DNA of 64,000 nucleotides from DAOUBP01 sp964513075. Its GTDB lineage: Bacteria > Chloroflexota > Anaerolineae > CG2-30-64-16. Positions 35,008 through 43,812 of the stretch are shown here, piece by piece. Both the position numbers and the translations under genes were made by a program. Below the pieces are notes generated by a model that saw only the letters and a list, made by a program, of their open reading frames with translations, had not been told where the DNA came from and did no database searches. The stretch is taken from assembly GCA_964513075.1 (NCBI GenBank), contig CAZELR010000013.1, positions 1 through 64,000 on the forward strand, given 5' to 3'. Within the stretch, counting starts at the first letter, position 1, and each line of letters starts with the position of its first letter.

Positions 35008-35362
35008 TCATGTGTTATCTTGCCGGGTGTACCGCGCGCGGCGTCCGATTTGAACGAAGTGCAGCCGGTCATATAGACGCCTGGCCGTTGGGCTGTTGAC
35101 ATTGATATCCAGCGAAACCTCCGTGCTTCCCGCGTCTCGAAAGCGGCGCAGCACTTCACTGAGCAGCGCCGCGCCTAGCCCGCGGCCGCGCCACTTTGGA
35201 TGCACCTGGCCGACGATCGTGGCCCGGCACCTTTCCTGCCGCACTGCCGCGGCCGCCACGATTCCCGCCTTTGGCGAGAACGCGCCGAGTGTTTTGCTGG
35301 GCACTCGTACCGGCCTCCTGTGGGATTCGCTCCCAGCGTCCAGAGCATAATGGATTCTCATA
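35008..35362 (-). CDS. Short GNAT-family acetyltransferase
   Basis: 117 residues from ATG 35362. The acetyl-CoA-binding motif A is clear: VGQVHPKWRGRGLGAALLSEVLRR (split at GLG), followed by NSPTARRLYDRLHFVQIGRR, which is motif B. The N-terminal beta strands and helices of a normal 140-160 residue GNAT domain are short or missing, so this is either a minimal or a 5'-truncated gene. The frame stays open to 35574, but the extra residues look non-coding and run across the copA promoter. Substrate unknown. Confidence 0.6.
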
Positions 35363-35431
35363 TGATAGCACAAAATGATGGGATGTATGCTCACGCAGCA
35401 TCCGACGTGTCTATGATATAGTGCAAATGGA

Positions 35432-35459
35432 TTGCAATTGGGTCGTTTTGTGCGATAAT
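35432..35459 (+). promoter_or_regulatory. Promoter of copA
   Basis: TTGCAA, 16-bp spacer, GATAAT with a TGc extension. Predicted start near 35466. Confidence 0.5.
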
Positions 35460-35506
35460 CGTTTAGGGTGTCCTTGCAGCATGTATGTAAGGGGAGCGCT
35501 GCTGAG

Positions 35507-38017
35507 TTGAAACAACTGACATTGCCCGTTACCGGTATGACATGCGCGAACTGTGTTGCCACGGTGGAGCGCAATCTGAAGAAGCTGGATGGCGTTCAGG
35601 CTGCGTCCGTCAATCTGTCGTCCGAGCGCGCCTTAGTGGATTTTGACCCTGCCCGGCTGGGGCTGACTGACCTCATCGTGCGGGTCGAGCGCGCAGGGTA
35701 CGGTGTAGCGACCGGCGAGGCGAACCTGGCCATCAAGCGGCTGGCCGACGACGTCGACGCTCGACGCTTGGAAAACGCGCTGCGCAAGCTTGAAGGCGTG
35801 CTTGACGCTCAGGTCACTTACGCAGCCGAAAAGGCGCGTGTCCGCTACGTTCCGACGATCGTCAGCCAGGCGGAGATCCGTCGCGCGGTCATTGCGGCTG
35901 GTTTTGAGGCGCTTGAGTTGGGCGGAGATGTGGAAGATGCGGAGGCGGTGGCTCGTCAGCGTGAAATCGACACCCAGCGCCGCCTGCTGATCATCGGCCT
36001 GGTGTTTACTATACCGCTCTTCCTCTTTTCCATGGGCAAGGATGCCGGCCTGTTGCCTGCGTTCGTCTACAACCCAGGCGCCGCGGCCCACATCGGTGGA
36101 ATGCGCGAGGCTAAGCCGTGGTTCAACTGGGTCCTGCTGGCGCTGGCGACCCCGGTGCAGTTCTATGTCGGTTTGCAGTACTATATCGGTGCGTTCAAAG
36201 CACTGCGCAACCGCTCTGCCAACATGGACGTGCTGATCGCGTTGGGATCCTCTGCCGCGTATTTCTACAGCCTGCCCGTTACCTTCGGCTGGCTGGGCGG
36301 ACACGTTTACTTCGAGACCGCGGCAGTGATCATCACGCTCATCAAGCTGGGCAAGCTCCTGGAGGCGCGCGCCAAGGGACGTACAAGCGAAGCGATCAAG
36401 AAGCTGATGGGGTTGCGCGCCGCAACGGCACGCGTTATGCGCGCGGGGCAGGAGTTGGAAGTCCCGACCGACGATGTCAAGGTTGGCGACGTGGTCCTGG
36501 TGCGGCCGGGCGAGAAGATCCCGGTCGACGGCGTGATCATCGAGGGGCGCTCGGCGGTGGATGAATCGATGCTCACCGGCGAGTCGCTGCCGGTTGAGAA
36601 AGGACCGGGTGCACCCGTGATCGGCGCTACACTTAATAGGCTGGGCCTGTTGAAGTTTGAGGCCACCAAAGTTGGTCGGGAGACAGCGCTGGCGCAGATC
36701 GTCCGCCTGGTGGAGGAAGCTCAGGGCAGCAAGGCGCCGATCCAGAAGCTGGCCGATCAAGTTTCGGCAGTTTTTGTGCCTGCGGTTATCGCGCTAGCCG
36801 TAATCACCTTTGCAGGCTGGTACTTCTTCGGCCCGCCGCTGGCGGTCAACGCGGATATAAATGCGTTCACGCGTGCCCTCATCAATATGGTCGCGGTGTT
36901 GGTCATCGCCTGCCCGTGTGCCATGGGGCTCGCCACGCCGACCGCCGTCATGGTGGGTACAGGCAAAGGCGCCGAGCTGGGTATCCTGTTCCGCACCTCC
37001 GAAGCGTTGGAGCGCGCGGGCAAAGTGAGCGTGGTGGTGCTCGACAAGACGGGGACGATCACGAAGGGTCAGCCTGCAGTAACGGATGTCGTGACCGACG
37101 GGCAGATCGCGGCGGACGAATTGCTGCGCGGTGCAGCCTCCGTAGAAAAAGGCAGCGAGCATCCTCTTGGCGAAGCGATCTGGGCGGAGGCGACCAACCG
37201 CAGCCTGACCCTCGCGGAGCCGCAGGGCTTTCGGGCCGAGGCCGGCCTGGGGGTGGAGGCTGAAGTGGCTGGCCAACGTTTCGTCGTGGGCAACCGGCGT
37301 ATGATGGATGCGCATGGCTACGCGCTGAATGGTTTGGAAGCTTCGGTTGAACGGTTAGAAAATGAGGCGAAGACCGCCATGCTGGTGGCGGTGGATGGCG
37401 TCGTGCGTGGGGTGATCGCTGTCGCAGATACGGTCAAGGACGGCTCACGTGAAGCGATCGCCGAGCTGCAGCGCATGGGGCTGCGCGTTGTCATGATCAC
37501 CGGCGACAACCGCCGCACAGCCGAAGCCGTCGCCAGCCAGGTGGGCGTCGATACGGTGCTGGCCGAGGTGCTGCCAGGCGAGAAGGCCGCTCAGGTAAAG
37601 GCGCTGCAGGATTTGCGATCTGAAAGTTCAGGGATCCTCATTCGTAAATCGCAAATCGAAAATCAGAAATCCGTCGTGGCGATGGTTGGGGATGGCGTGA
37701 ACGATGCGCCGGCCCTGGCACAGGCGGATGTTGGCCTGGCGATCGGCACGGGCACCGATGTGGCGATGGCTGCCGCGCCGATCACCCTCATTAGCGGCGA
37801 TCTGCGCGGGGTTGCGCGCGCCATTTCACTCTCGCGCAAGACTTTGCGAACGATCAAACAGAACCTGTTTTGGGCTTTCTTCTATAACATCATCCTGATT
37901 CCGGCGGCTGCGTTGGGCTATCTGACCCCGATGCTTGCCGCGGGCGCGATGGCGTTCAGCAGCGTTTTCGTGGTTAGCAACAGCCTGCGCCTGCGCAGAC
38001 AGAAGATTGCTGGATAG
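35507..38017 (+). CDS. copA: Copper-exporting P1B-type ATPase
   Basis: 836 residues from TTG 35507, which has AAGGGGAG 10 nt upstream (a GTG at 35468 is the alternative). HMA1 carries the copper motif GMTCANC; a second HMA-like domain (about 62-130) has lost its CxxC. Then come eight TM helices, TGES, the transmembrane copper site CPC (ACPCAMGLATP), DKTGTITKG phosphorylation site, SEHPLGEAI, and MVGDGVNDAPALAQADVG. NLFWAFFYNIILIP and MAFSSVFVV fit the Cu(I) subclass. It pumps Cu(I) out of the cytoplasm. An in-frame heptamer tract at 37644-37671 lies in the P domain. Confidence 0.93.
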   Translation: MKQLTLPVTGMTCANCVATVERNLKKLDGVQAASVNLSSERALVDFDPARLGLTDLIVRVERAGYGVATGEANLAIKRLADDVDARRLENALRKLEGVLDAQVTYAAEKARVRYVPTIVSQAEIRRAVIAAGFEALELGGDVEDAEAVARQREIDTQRRLLIIGLVFTIPLFLFSMGKDAGLLPAFVYNPGAAAHIGGMREAKPWFNWVLLALATPVQFYVGLQYYIGAFKALRNRSANMDVLIALGSSAAYFYSLPVTFGWLGGHVYFETAAVIITLIKLGKLLEARAKGRTSEAIKKLMGLRAATARVMRAGQELEVPTDDVKVGDVVLVRPGEKIPVDGVIIEGRSAVDESMLTGESLPVEKGPGAPVIGATLNRLGLLKFEATKVGRETALAQIVRLVEEAQGSKAPIQKLADQVSAVFVPAVIALAVITFAGWYFFGPPLAVNADINAFTRALINMVAVLVIACPCAMGLATPTAVMVGTGKGAELGILFRTSEALERAGKVSVVVLDKTGTITKGQPAVTDVVTDGQIAADELLRGAASVEKGSEHPLGEAIWAEATNRSLTLAEPQGFRAEAGLGVEAEVAGQRFVVGNRRMMDAHGYALNGLEASVERLENEAKTAMLVAVDGVVRGVIAVADTVKDGSREAIAELQRMGLRVVMITGDNRRTAEAVASQVGVDTVLAEVLPGEKAAQVKALQDLRSESSGILIRKSQIENQKSVVAMVGDGVNDAPALAQADVGLAIGTGTDVAMAAAPITLISGDLRGVARAISLSRKTLRTIKQNLFWAFFYNIILIPAAALGYLTPMLAAGAMAFSSVFVVSNSLRLRRQKIAG
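37644..37671. repeat. Heptamer tract NNAAATC inside copA
   Basis: GTAAATC, GCAAATC, GAAAATC, AGAAATC in tandem. It adds SSGILIRKSQIENQKS between the MITGDN and GDGVNDAP motifs, where other P-type ATPases have a short link (LQ..G..VAMVGDG). The tract is far more AT-rich than its surroundings. Confidence 0.85.
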
Positions 38018-38054
38018 ATACACCGCCGTGCTTGCAGCTCACTTTCTACTTGAT

Positions 38055-38894
38055 TCAGTCATTGCCCACCAGCAGCCCTGGCTGACACGAGCGGCAGAAG
38101 TTCGTTGACCGGCGCTCGCGCGTGACTTCACTGATCGGACTCCCGCAGCGCGGGCATGGTTCGCCGGGCTTGCCGTGGACCGCCAGAAAATCCCGGATTT
38201 CCACATCGATCGGTATGTATGCCGCCGCATCGCCCACGCGTTCCTCCAACGCCGCGATCGCCTTCTCCAGCACCGCGCCCATGACCCGGTAAAGCCGCGC
38301 GACATCGTCGCTGGAGAGGCTGGCGCGGCGCCTGAAGGGATAGAGGCCCGCGGCCCAGCAGATTTCGTCCGCGTACGCGTTGCCGATGCCGGCCACGAAG
38401 GCCTGATTGGTCAGAATTCCCTTGATCTCGCCATGATGCTTGCGTAATCGTTCGCGAAAGACCTCCAGCGTCAGAGCAGGGTCGTCCGCGTCCGGTCCTT
38501 GCTCGGCGTAAGTGGGCACCTGGGCCAGGTCGTTAGTGAGGTAAACCTTACCCATATCGACCGCGTCGTGATAGCGCAACTCGTGGCCATCCTCCAATTG
38601 CAGGATGAGGGCGTCGCGCGCGCGGTCGCGTGGCAGCGGCTGGCCATAGCGCAGGCGGCCGGCCAGCATGGGGTTGATCACCAGGGTGGGGCCATCTGTC
38701 AATGGCAACAACAGGAATTTGCCGCGACGGCTGACCTGGGCGAAGCGACGGCCTACCAGGCGCGGCGCCATATCGCCGCCCAGCAAGTTGCGCAGCACGG
38801 TGGGCCGGTGCACCCGCGCCTCTGTGATAGCGGTGCCCGCCAGCCGCGGGGCCAGGCGGCGGATAATGATCTCAAGGTCGGGCAGTTCGGGCAT
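38055..38894 (-). CDS. mutM: Formamidopyrimidine-DNA glycosylase (Fpg/Nei family)
   Basis: 279 residues. The protein starts PELPDLE after the initiator Met, giving the catalytic Pro and Glu; RRGKFLLL carries the conserved Lys, and the C-terminal zinc finger is CPRCGSPI...CRSC. It removes oxidised purines such as 8-oxoguanine and nicks the strand. The void-filling loop reads INPMLAGRLRYG rather than the common HLGMTG, so substrate range may differ. GGAGG precedes the ATG by 5 nt. Confidence 0.9.
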   Translation of the reverse strand: MPELPDLEIIIRRLAPRLAGTAITEARVHRPTVLRNLLGGDMAPRLVGRRFAQVSRRGKFLLLPLTDGPTLVINPMLAGRLRYGQPLPRDRARDALILQLEDGHELRYHDAVDMGKVYLTNDLAQVPTYAEQGPDADDPALTLEVFRERLRKHHGEIKGILTNQAFVAGIGNAYADEICWAAGLYPFRRRASLSSDDVARLYRVMGAVLEKAIAALEERVGDAAAYIPIDVEIRDFLAVHGKPGEPCPRCGSPISEVTRERRSTNFCRSCQPGLLVGND

Positions 38895-38927
38895 GGGCGC
38901 CTCCGCGACTCAGCTAGTGTTCATCCT

Positions 38928-40439
38928 TTAGACTTTTGGGTTGATGGTAGCCTGGAATTGAGGCGGCCGCCGGATCCGGGTCCCCTGCTCGAACGCATAC
39001 GCGAACCGGATGAGTTTGGACTCGTTCCACGCCGCGCCAATGAACGAAATCCCCACCGGCAGCCCCCAAACATACCCTGCGGGCACCGTAATGCTCGGGT
39101 AGCCGGCTACCGCTGCCAGGGTCGAGCTGCCTTCGCCGTTCGGATCGCCACATACGTGGTCGATTGGCCAGGCCGGGTCGCCCGAGGGCGCGACGATGGC
39201 ATCGAGGCTGTGCTCGCGCAGCGTCGCGTCGATCCCTTCATCCCGCGCCAGCCGGTGGTTGGCCGCCAGCGCCGCAAGGTACTTCTCCTCGGTCAGCGGT
39301 CCCTTCTCCTGCGCCTTCAGCATGATCTCCTGGCCGAAGGTGGGCATCACTTTCCCGCGATGGGCTTCGTTGAACGCGATGACGTCGGCCAGCGAGCGCA
39401 CCGCTGCACCGGGGCCGAGGGCGGCCAGGTACGCGTCCAGGTCTGCCTTGAACTCGTATAGCAGCACTTCGAACTCGGTTTCGCTGAGTTGTTTGGCGGT
39501 CGCGATGTTTGCAGGATCGACGATCTCCGCGCCCAGGTCGCGCAGCGCGGCCAGGCTTTCCTCGAAGATCGCGTTCACGCGCGGGAGAAAGTCACCCAGG
39601 GTGCGCGCCACGCCGATGCGTGCACCCTGCAAGCCGCCTCTGTCTAGCAGGCGAAGAACGGCTGCGCCGTCCGTCTCTGCCCACTTCTGCCCGCTATCTA
39701 GCGTGATCGCATCGCGCGAGTCAGGGCCCGCCAGCGCAGCCAACAGCAGCGCAGCGTCGGCCACGGTGCGCGCCATAGGGCCTGCAGTGTCCTGGCTGTG
39801 TGCAATCGGAACGATGCCGGCCCGGCTCACCAGGCCCAGGGTTGGCTTGATGCCCACAATGCCGCAGATTTGCGACGGGCAGATGATGGACCCATCGGTC
39901 TCGGTGCCTACCGCCGCCGCGCACAGGTCCGCGGCTACCGCCACGGCTGAGCCGGAACTGGAGCCGCAGGGGGAGCGATCCAGCGCGTACGGGTTGCGCG
40001 TCTGTCCGCCGCGGCTGCTCCATCCGCTGACCGAGTGTGACGAGCGGAAGTTGGCCCACTCGCTGAGGTTGGTTTTGCCCAGGACGATCGCGCCGGCCGC
40101 GCGCAGCCGGGTCGCGATGGTCGCGTCCTGAGCCACGTAGGAGCCAACCAGTGCCAGTGAGCCGGCGCTGGTCTGCATCCGATCGGCCGTAGCGATGTTG
40201 TCCTTCAGCAGGAGTGGAACGCCGTGCAGTGGGCCCCGTGTCGTGCCTAGCTCTCGTTCGTGGTCAAGTGCGTCAGCGATTTCCAGCGCGTCCGGGTTGA
40301 TCTCGATTACGCTGTTGAGGCATGGACCGGCCTGATCGATCTCCCGGATGCGGGCCAGGTAGGCTTCGGTTAACTGGCGGGCTGTGAGTTTCCCCGCGGC
40401 CATCCGATCTTGCATCTCGTTGAGCGTCAACTCTTCCAC
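38928..40439 (-). CDS. Amidase signature enzyme
   Basis: 503 residues. The Ser-cisSer-Lys triad is visible: Lys in GVPLLLKDNIATAD, and the serines in DRSPCGSSSGSAVAVAA and the following TDGSIICPSQICGIVG. The overall form (MQTSAGSLAL, VLGKTNLSEWANFRS) matches peptide amidases more than GatA, and no gatB/gatC neighbour is present. GTG 40439 has AAAGGAG 9 nt upstream. Its first 167 bp overlap the 3' part of the rluE frame. Confidence 0.88.
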   Translation of the reverse strand: MEELTLNEMQDRMAAGKLTARQLTEAYLARIREIDQAGPCLNSVIEINPDALEIADALDHERELGTTRGPLHGVPLLLKDNIATADRMQTSAGSLALVGSYVAQDATIATRLRAAGAIVLGKTNLSEWANFRSSHSVSGWSSRGGQTRNPYALDRSPCGSSSGSAVAVAADLCAAAVGTETDGSIICPSQICGIVGIKPTLGLVSRAGIVPIAHSQDTAGPMARTVADAALLLAALAGPDSRDAITLDSGQKWAETDGAAVLRLLDRGGLQGARIGVARTLGDFLPRVNAIFEESLAALRDLGAEIVDPANIATAKQLSETEFEVLLYEFKADLDAYLAALGPGAAVRSLADVIAFNEAHRGKVMPTFGQEIMLKAQEKGPLTEEKYLAALAANHRLARDEGIDATLREHSLDAIVAPSGDPAWPIDHVCGDPNGEGSSTLAAVAGYPSITVPAGYVWGLPVGISFIGAAWNESKLIRFAYAFEQGTRIRRPPQFQATINPKV

Positions 40440-41061
40440 GATCGAGGGCTCCTTTCAAGGCGTTTAATTCGGCATCGGTCAGATCGCGCCACTGGCCGGG
40501 TTGTAACCCACGCAGCGTCAACGGGCCGATGGCAACCCGCACCAGACGCAGGGTGGGATGACCGGCTGCCGCGGTCAGATGACGGATTTGCCGCTTCTTG
40601 CCTTCGCGCAACACGATGCGCAGCCAGGCTGTAGGAATGGTTGGCTGGTCACGGATAGGGACGCCGCGCGGCGGCAAGTCGGGCTCGGTTGCCAAGAATT
40701 CGACTTCGTCTGCCGCCATCCGCTCGCCCTGCACTGATAAGCCGCTGCACAGTGTGTTCACTGTTTCGGCAGTCGGCGTGTTTTCCACCTGGACGAAGTA
40801 GATCTTGGGTAGCTTGAAGCTGGGATGGGTTAACCGATGCGCCAGTTGGCCGTCGTTGGTGAGCAGCATCAGACCTTCACTGTCACGATCCAACCGTCCG
40901 GCCACGTCGACGCCTGGCACAGGCACATAATCCGCCAAGGTAGGGCGGCCATCGGGATCGTCGAAGCTGCACAGAACGTCGTACGGCTTGAAGAACAACA
41001 GATAGCGGCCAGTCGGTTCTGGTTTCTGCGCTGCTGCCTGATGCGCTGGCTTGCTGGGCAT
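40273..41061 (-). CDS. Pseudouridine synthase, RluE-like, with out-of-frame tail over the amidase gene
   Basis: 262 residues. YLLFFKPYDVLCSF, the catalytic Asp in VAGRLDRDSEGLMLLTNDG, LREGKKRQIRHL and the closing GLQPGQWRDLTDAEL mark the RluE/RsuA family, which isomerises a uridine in 23S rRNA. Family members end shortly after the last motif, near residue 207. Here about 55 arginine/proline-rich residues follow, coded out of frame inside the amidase start. A lost stop codon or a sequence error is likely; the core enzyme appears intact. Confidence 0.85.
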   Translation of the reverse strand: MPSKPAHQAAAQKPEPTGRYLLFFKPYDVLCSFDDPDGRPTLADYVPVPGVDVAGRLDRDSEGLMLLTNDGQLAHRLTHPSFKLPKIYFVQVENTPTAETVNTLCSGLSVQGERMAADEVEFLATEPDLPPRGVPIRDQPTIPTAWLRIVLREGKKRQIRHLTAAAGHPTLRLVRVAIGPLTLRGLQPGQWRDLTDAELNALKGALDRGRVDAQRDARSDGRGETHSPPVNRSLPGPHPGDRSGRSMPQQRNRDQPGRAGNR

Positions 41062-41113
41062 ATTGGCTCTCTACGGCTGGTATCGGGGTCTATTTTACCA
41101 CGCAGGCAACAGA

Positions 41114-41143
41114 TTGGACAGACGCGGCGTCTTCTCCTAAAAT
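41114..41143 (+). promoter_or_regulatory. Promoter of glgP
   Basis: TTGGAC, 18-bp spacer, TAAAAT. Predicted start near 41150, 40 nt before the GTG. A weak divergent promoter for rluE may share this -35 region (ATTTTA at 41092-41097). Confidence 0.5.
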
Positions 41144-41189
41144 GGCAGACAAGATGGTATTGATCCATGTACATTCTGGAGGAGACACT

Positions 41190-43742
41190 GTGAAAACATT
41201 AGGGCACGTTGCGGTTTACCCCGCGCCCGATAAGACGATTGCCCGCCTGACTGAGCTGGCATATAACCTGTGGTGGGTTTGGCGCCCTGAGGCACAGGCA
41301 TTATATCAGGAAATTGATCCGGCATTGTGGAAGCGGGTAAATCACAACCCCGCTAAGTTCTTGCGGCTGGTCAGCCAGCGCCGGCTGGCCCAGGTTGCAC
41401 AAAACCCTGAATACCTGGCCCGCTATGCAGCGGTCATGGCCGCATTCGATGAGTATATGCACCCAGGTCCTAAGCGCACCTGGTACGCGCGGGAGCATGA
41501 CGACCTGCGTGGACGAACCATCGCCTATTTTTCGGCGGAGTTTGGTCTGCACGAGAGCCTGCCAATCTATTCGGGCGGTCTTGGTATTCTGGCCGGCGAC
41601 CACTGCAAGACGGCCAGCGACCTGGATCTGCCGTTTGTGGGCGTGGGCTTCCTCTATCCCCAGGGCTACTTCCAACAGCGTATCGATGCCAACGGTCACC
41701 AACAAGCGATCTACGAGAAGTTGAACTTTGCTGAGGTGCCGGCTACCCCGGCGTTGGGAGCGGGCGGAGAGCAGGTAGTCATTCATGTGGAGCTGCCGGG
41801 CCGCCGCGTCTACGCCAAGGTTTGGCGCATCCAGGTGGGGCGGGTGCCGATCTTCCTGATGGATACCGATGTGGAACAGAACGCCCCGGGCGATCGGGAG
41901 CTGTCTGCCCGGCTGTACGGCGGCGACCAGCAGATGCGTATCTCGCAAGAGGTGGTGCTGGGCATCGGTGGTGTGCGGGCGCTGCGTGCGTTGGGGGTGC
42001 AGCCCACGGTGTGGCACATGAACGAGGGCCATGCCGCGTTTCTGCAATTGGAGCGTGTCCGTGAACTCGTACAGGAGCACGGACTGACGTTTGACGCGGC
42101 TTTGTGGGCTGTGCGTTCCGATGCGTTGTTTACAACTCACACGCCCGTGCCGGCTGGCAACGATTCCTTCCCCTTTGACATGATGGATCGTTTCTTCGGC
42201 TCCTTCTGGGGCGGCATGGGGCTTAACCGCGAGCGTTTCCTGGATTTGGGACGGTTCGACAATGCCTGGGGACCGCAATTCAGCATGACGGTGTTGGCGC
42301 TGCGCACCGCGGGCTTGGCCAATGGTGTCAGCCGGTTGCACGGCGAGGTCTCCCGCCGCATGTGGCGCAGCCTCTGGCCTGAGGTGCCGGAGCCGGAAAT
42401 CCCTATCAGCCATGTGACCAACGGCGTGCATACCGATTCGTGGGTGCACCCTGAGCTCACCGCGCTGCTGGACCGCTACCTGGGCCCGACCTGGCGCGAT
42501 GCCATCGATGATCGTGCGACTTGGGCCAAGGTGGCGGATATCCCCGACGAGATGCTCTGGGCGCAGCACAACCATGCAAAGGCCGCGATGATCGACCTGG
42601 TGCGAGAACGTATTGCTGCGCAACTGCTGCGCGTGGCTGCATCACCGGTTGAGGTCAACGCTGCCGCCTTGGCGCTGAACCCGCAGGCATTGACTATCGG
42701 TTTTGCGCGGCGTTTTGCTACTTACAAACGAGCAACGCTGCTCTTTCGCGATCAGGAGCGGCTTAAGCGCGTGTTGAACGACCCGCAGCGCCCTGTGCAG
42801 ATCATCTTCGCCGGTAAAGCACATCCGGCCGACGAGCCGGGCAAGGCGTTTATCCAGCAGATTTACCAGCTCAGCCGGCAGCCTGATTTCGCGGGCAAGG
42901 TCCTGTTTGTTGAGGATTACGATGCGAATATCGCTCGCCATTTGGTTGCGGGTGTTGATGTGTGGCTGAACAACCCGCGACGGCCGCTGGAGGCTAGCGG
43001 CACCAGCGGTGAGAAAGCCGGTCTGAACGGCGTGCCCAACTTCAGTGTCTTGGACGGCTGGTGGAGCGAAGGCTTTGATGGTGCAAATGGTTGGGCAATC
43101 GGCGCGGAGCGGGAGTATTCTAACGAGGCAGCTCAGGACGAGGCGGACGCGTTATCCCTTTACGCCACGCTTGAAACTGAGATTGTTCCTCAATACTACC
43201 GCCGCGATGAGCGCGGCATCCCGACGGACTGGCTGAGGATCATGCGCGCGACGATTATGACTGTTGCGCCTGATTATAGCTTTGACCGGATGTTGAAAGA
43301 GTATGTGGCGAAGTTCTATCTGCCTGCGGGTGTGTTGGGCGGGCAGGTGGGGGCAGGCCAGTTTGCAGGGGCTCAGGAACTTGCCGCGTGGGAGGCGCGC
43401 GTGCGCGCTGCGTGGCCGCAAGTTGTGCTGTCGGCATCAGGACCGGCGCATGGGGAGATGACCATTGGCAAGCCGCTGAAGGTGGAGGCCGTTCTTCGCT
43501 CAGGTGCTCTCAGCCCCGACGACCTGGCGGTGGAGCTTGTCTGCGGCCATCTGCGCGGAGACGAACTGGCGGATGCTGTAGTCTTGCCGATGCGCCGGAC
43601 GTCAGGTGCGGGGGGCGAACATCGTTTCGAAGTGGGCTTCGATATCACGGAGAGCGGCGTTTTTGCCTACGGCGTGCGGGTCCGGCCAAACCACCGTTAC
43701 CTGCCCAATCCTTTTGCGTCGTGCCTGGTGAAGTGGGCGTAG
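41190..43742 (+). CDS. glgP: Alpha-glucan (glycogen) phosphorylase
   Basis: 850 residues, GT35 family, the short bacterial/archaeal type. YFSAEFGLHESLPIYSGGLG, HMNEGHAAFLQLER, FTTHTPVPAGNDSF and RRFATYKRATLLF are present; the PLP lysine lies in EASGTSGEKAGLNG. It releases glucose-1-phosphate from glycogen or maltodextrin. GTG 41190 was chosen because GGAGGAG sits 5 nt upstream; the longer frame from 41142 starts inside the -10 box. Confidence 0.93.
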   Translation: MKTLGHVAVYPAPDKTIARLTELAYNLWWVWRPEAQALYQEIDPALWKRVNHNPAKFLRLVSQRRLAQVAQNPEYLARYAAVMAAFDEYMHPGPKRTWYAREHDDLRGRTIAYFSAEFGLHESLPIYSGGLGILAGDHCKTASDLDLPFVGVGFLYPQGYFQQRIDANGHQQAIYEKLNFAEVPATPALGAGGEQVVIHVELPGRRVYAKVWRIQVGRVPIFLMDTDVEQNAPGDRELSARLYGGDQQMRISQEVVLGIGGVRALRALGVQPTVWHMNEGHAAFLQLERVRELVQEHGLTFDAALWAVRSDALFTTHTPVPAGNDSFPFDMMDRFFGSFWGGMGLNRERFLDLGRFDNAWGPQFSMTVLALRTAGLANGVSRLHGEVSRRMWRSLWPEVPEPEIPISHVTNGVHTDSWVHPELTALLDRYLGPTWRDAIDDRATWAKVADIPDEMLWAQHNHAKAAMIDLVRERIAAQLLRVAASPVEVNAAALALNPQALTIGFARRFATYKRATLLFRDQERLKRVLNDPQRPVQIIFAGKAHPADEPGKAFIQQIYQLSRQPDFAGKVLFVEDYDANIARHLVAGVDVWLNNPRRPLEASGTSGEKAGLNGVPNFSVLDGWWSEGFDGANGWAIGAEREYSNEAAQDEADALSLYATLETEIVPQYYRRDERGIPTDWLRIMRATIMTVAPDYSFDRMLKEYVAKFYLPAGVLGGQVGAGQFAGAQELAAWEARVRAAWPQVVLSASGPAHGEMTIGKPLKVEAVLRSGALSPDDLAVELVCGHLRGDELADAVVLPMRRTSGAGGEHRFEVGFDITESGVFAYGVRVRPNHRYLPNPFASCLVKWA

Positions 43743-43750
43743 GGATGAGG

Positions 43751-43790
43751 AGCGAATCAGCGAATGGCGATGTGCATTCGCTGATTCGCT
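43751..43790. terminator. 15-bp perfect hairpin after glgP
   Basis: AGCGAATCAGCGAAT (43751-43765), loop of 10 nt, and its exact complement (43776-43790). No T-run follows. The 3' arm is the beginning of the octamer repeat at 43776-43812. Confidence 0.6.
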
Positions 43791-43812
43791 GATTCGCTGA
43801 TTCGCTGATTCT
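43776..43812. repeat. Octamer tandem repeat abutting the LuxR-Kelch start codon
   Basis: Four copies of ATTCGCTG and a variant ATTCTATG whose last three bases are the start codon of the next gene. No Shine-Dalgarno sequence intervenes. Confidence 0.85.
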
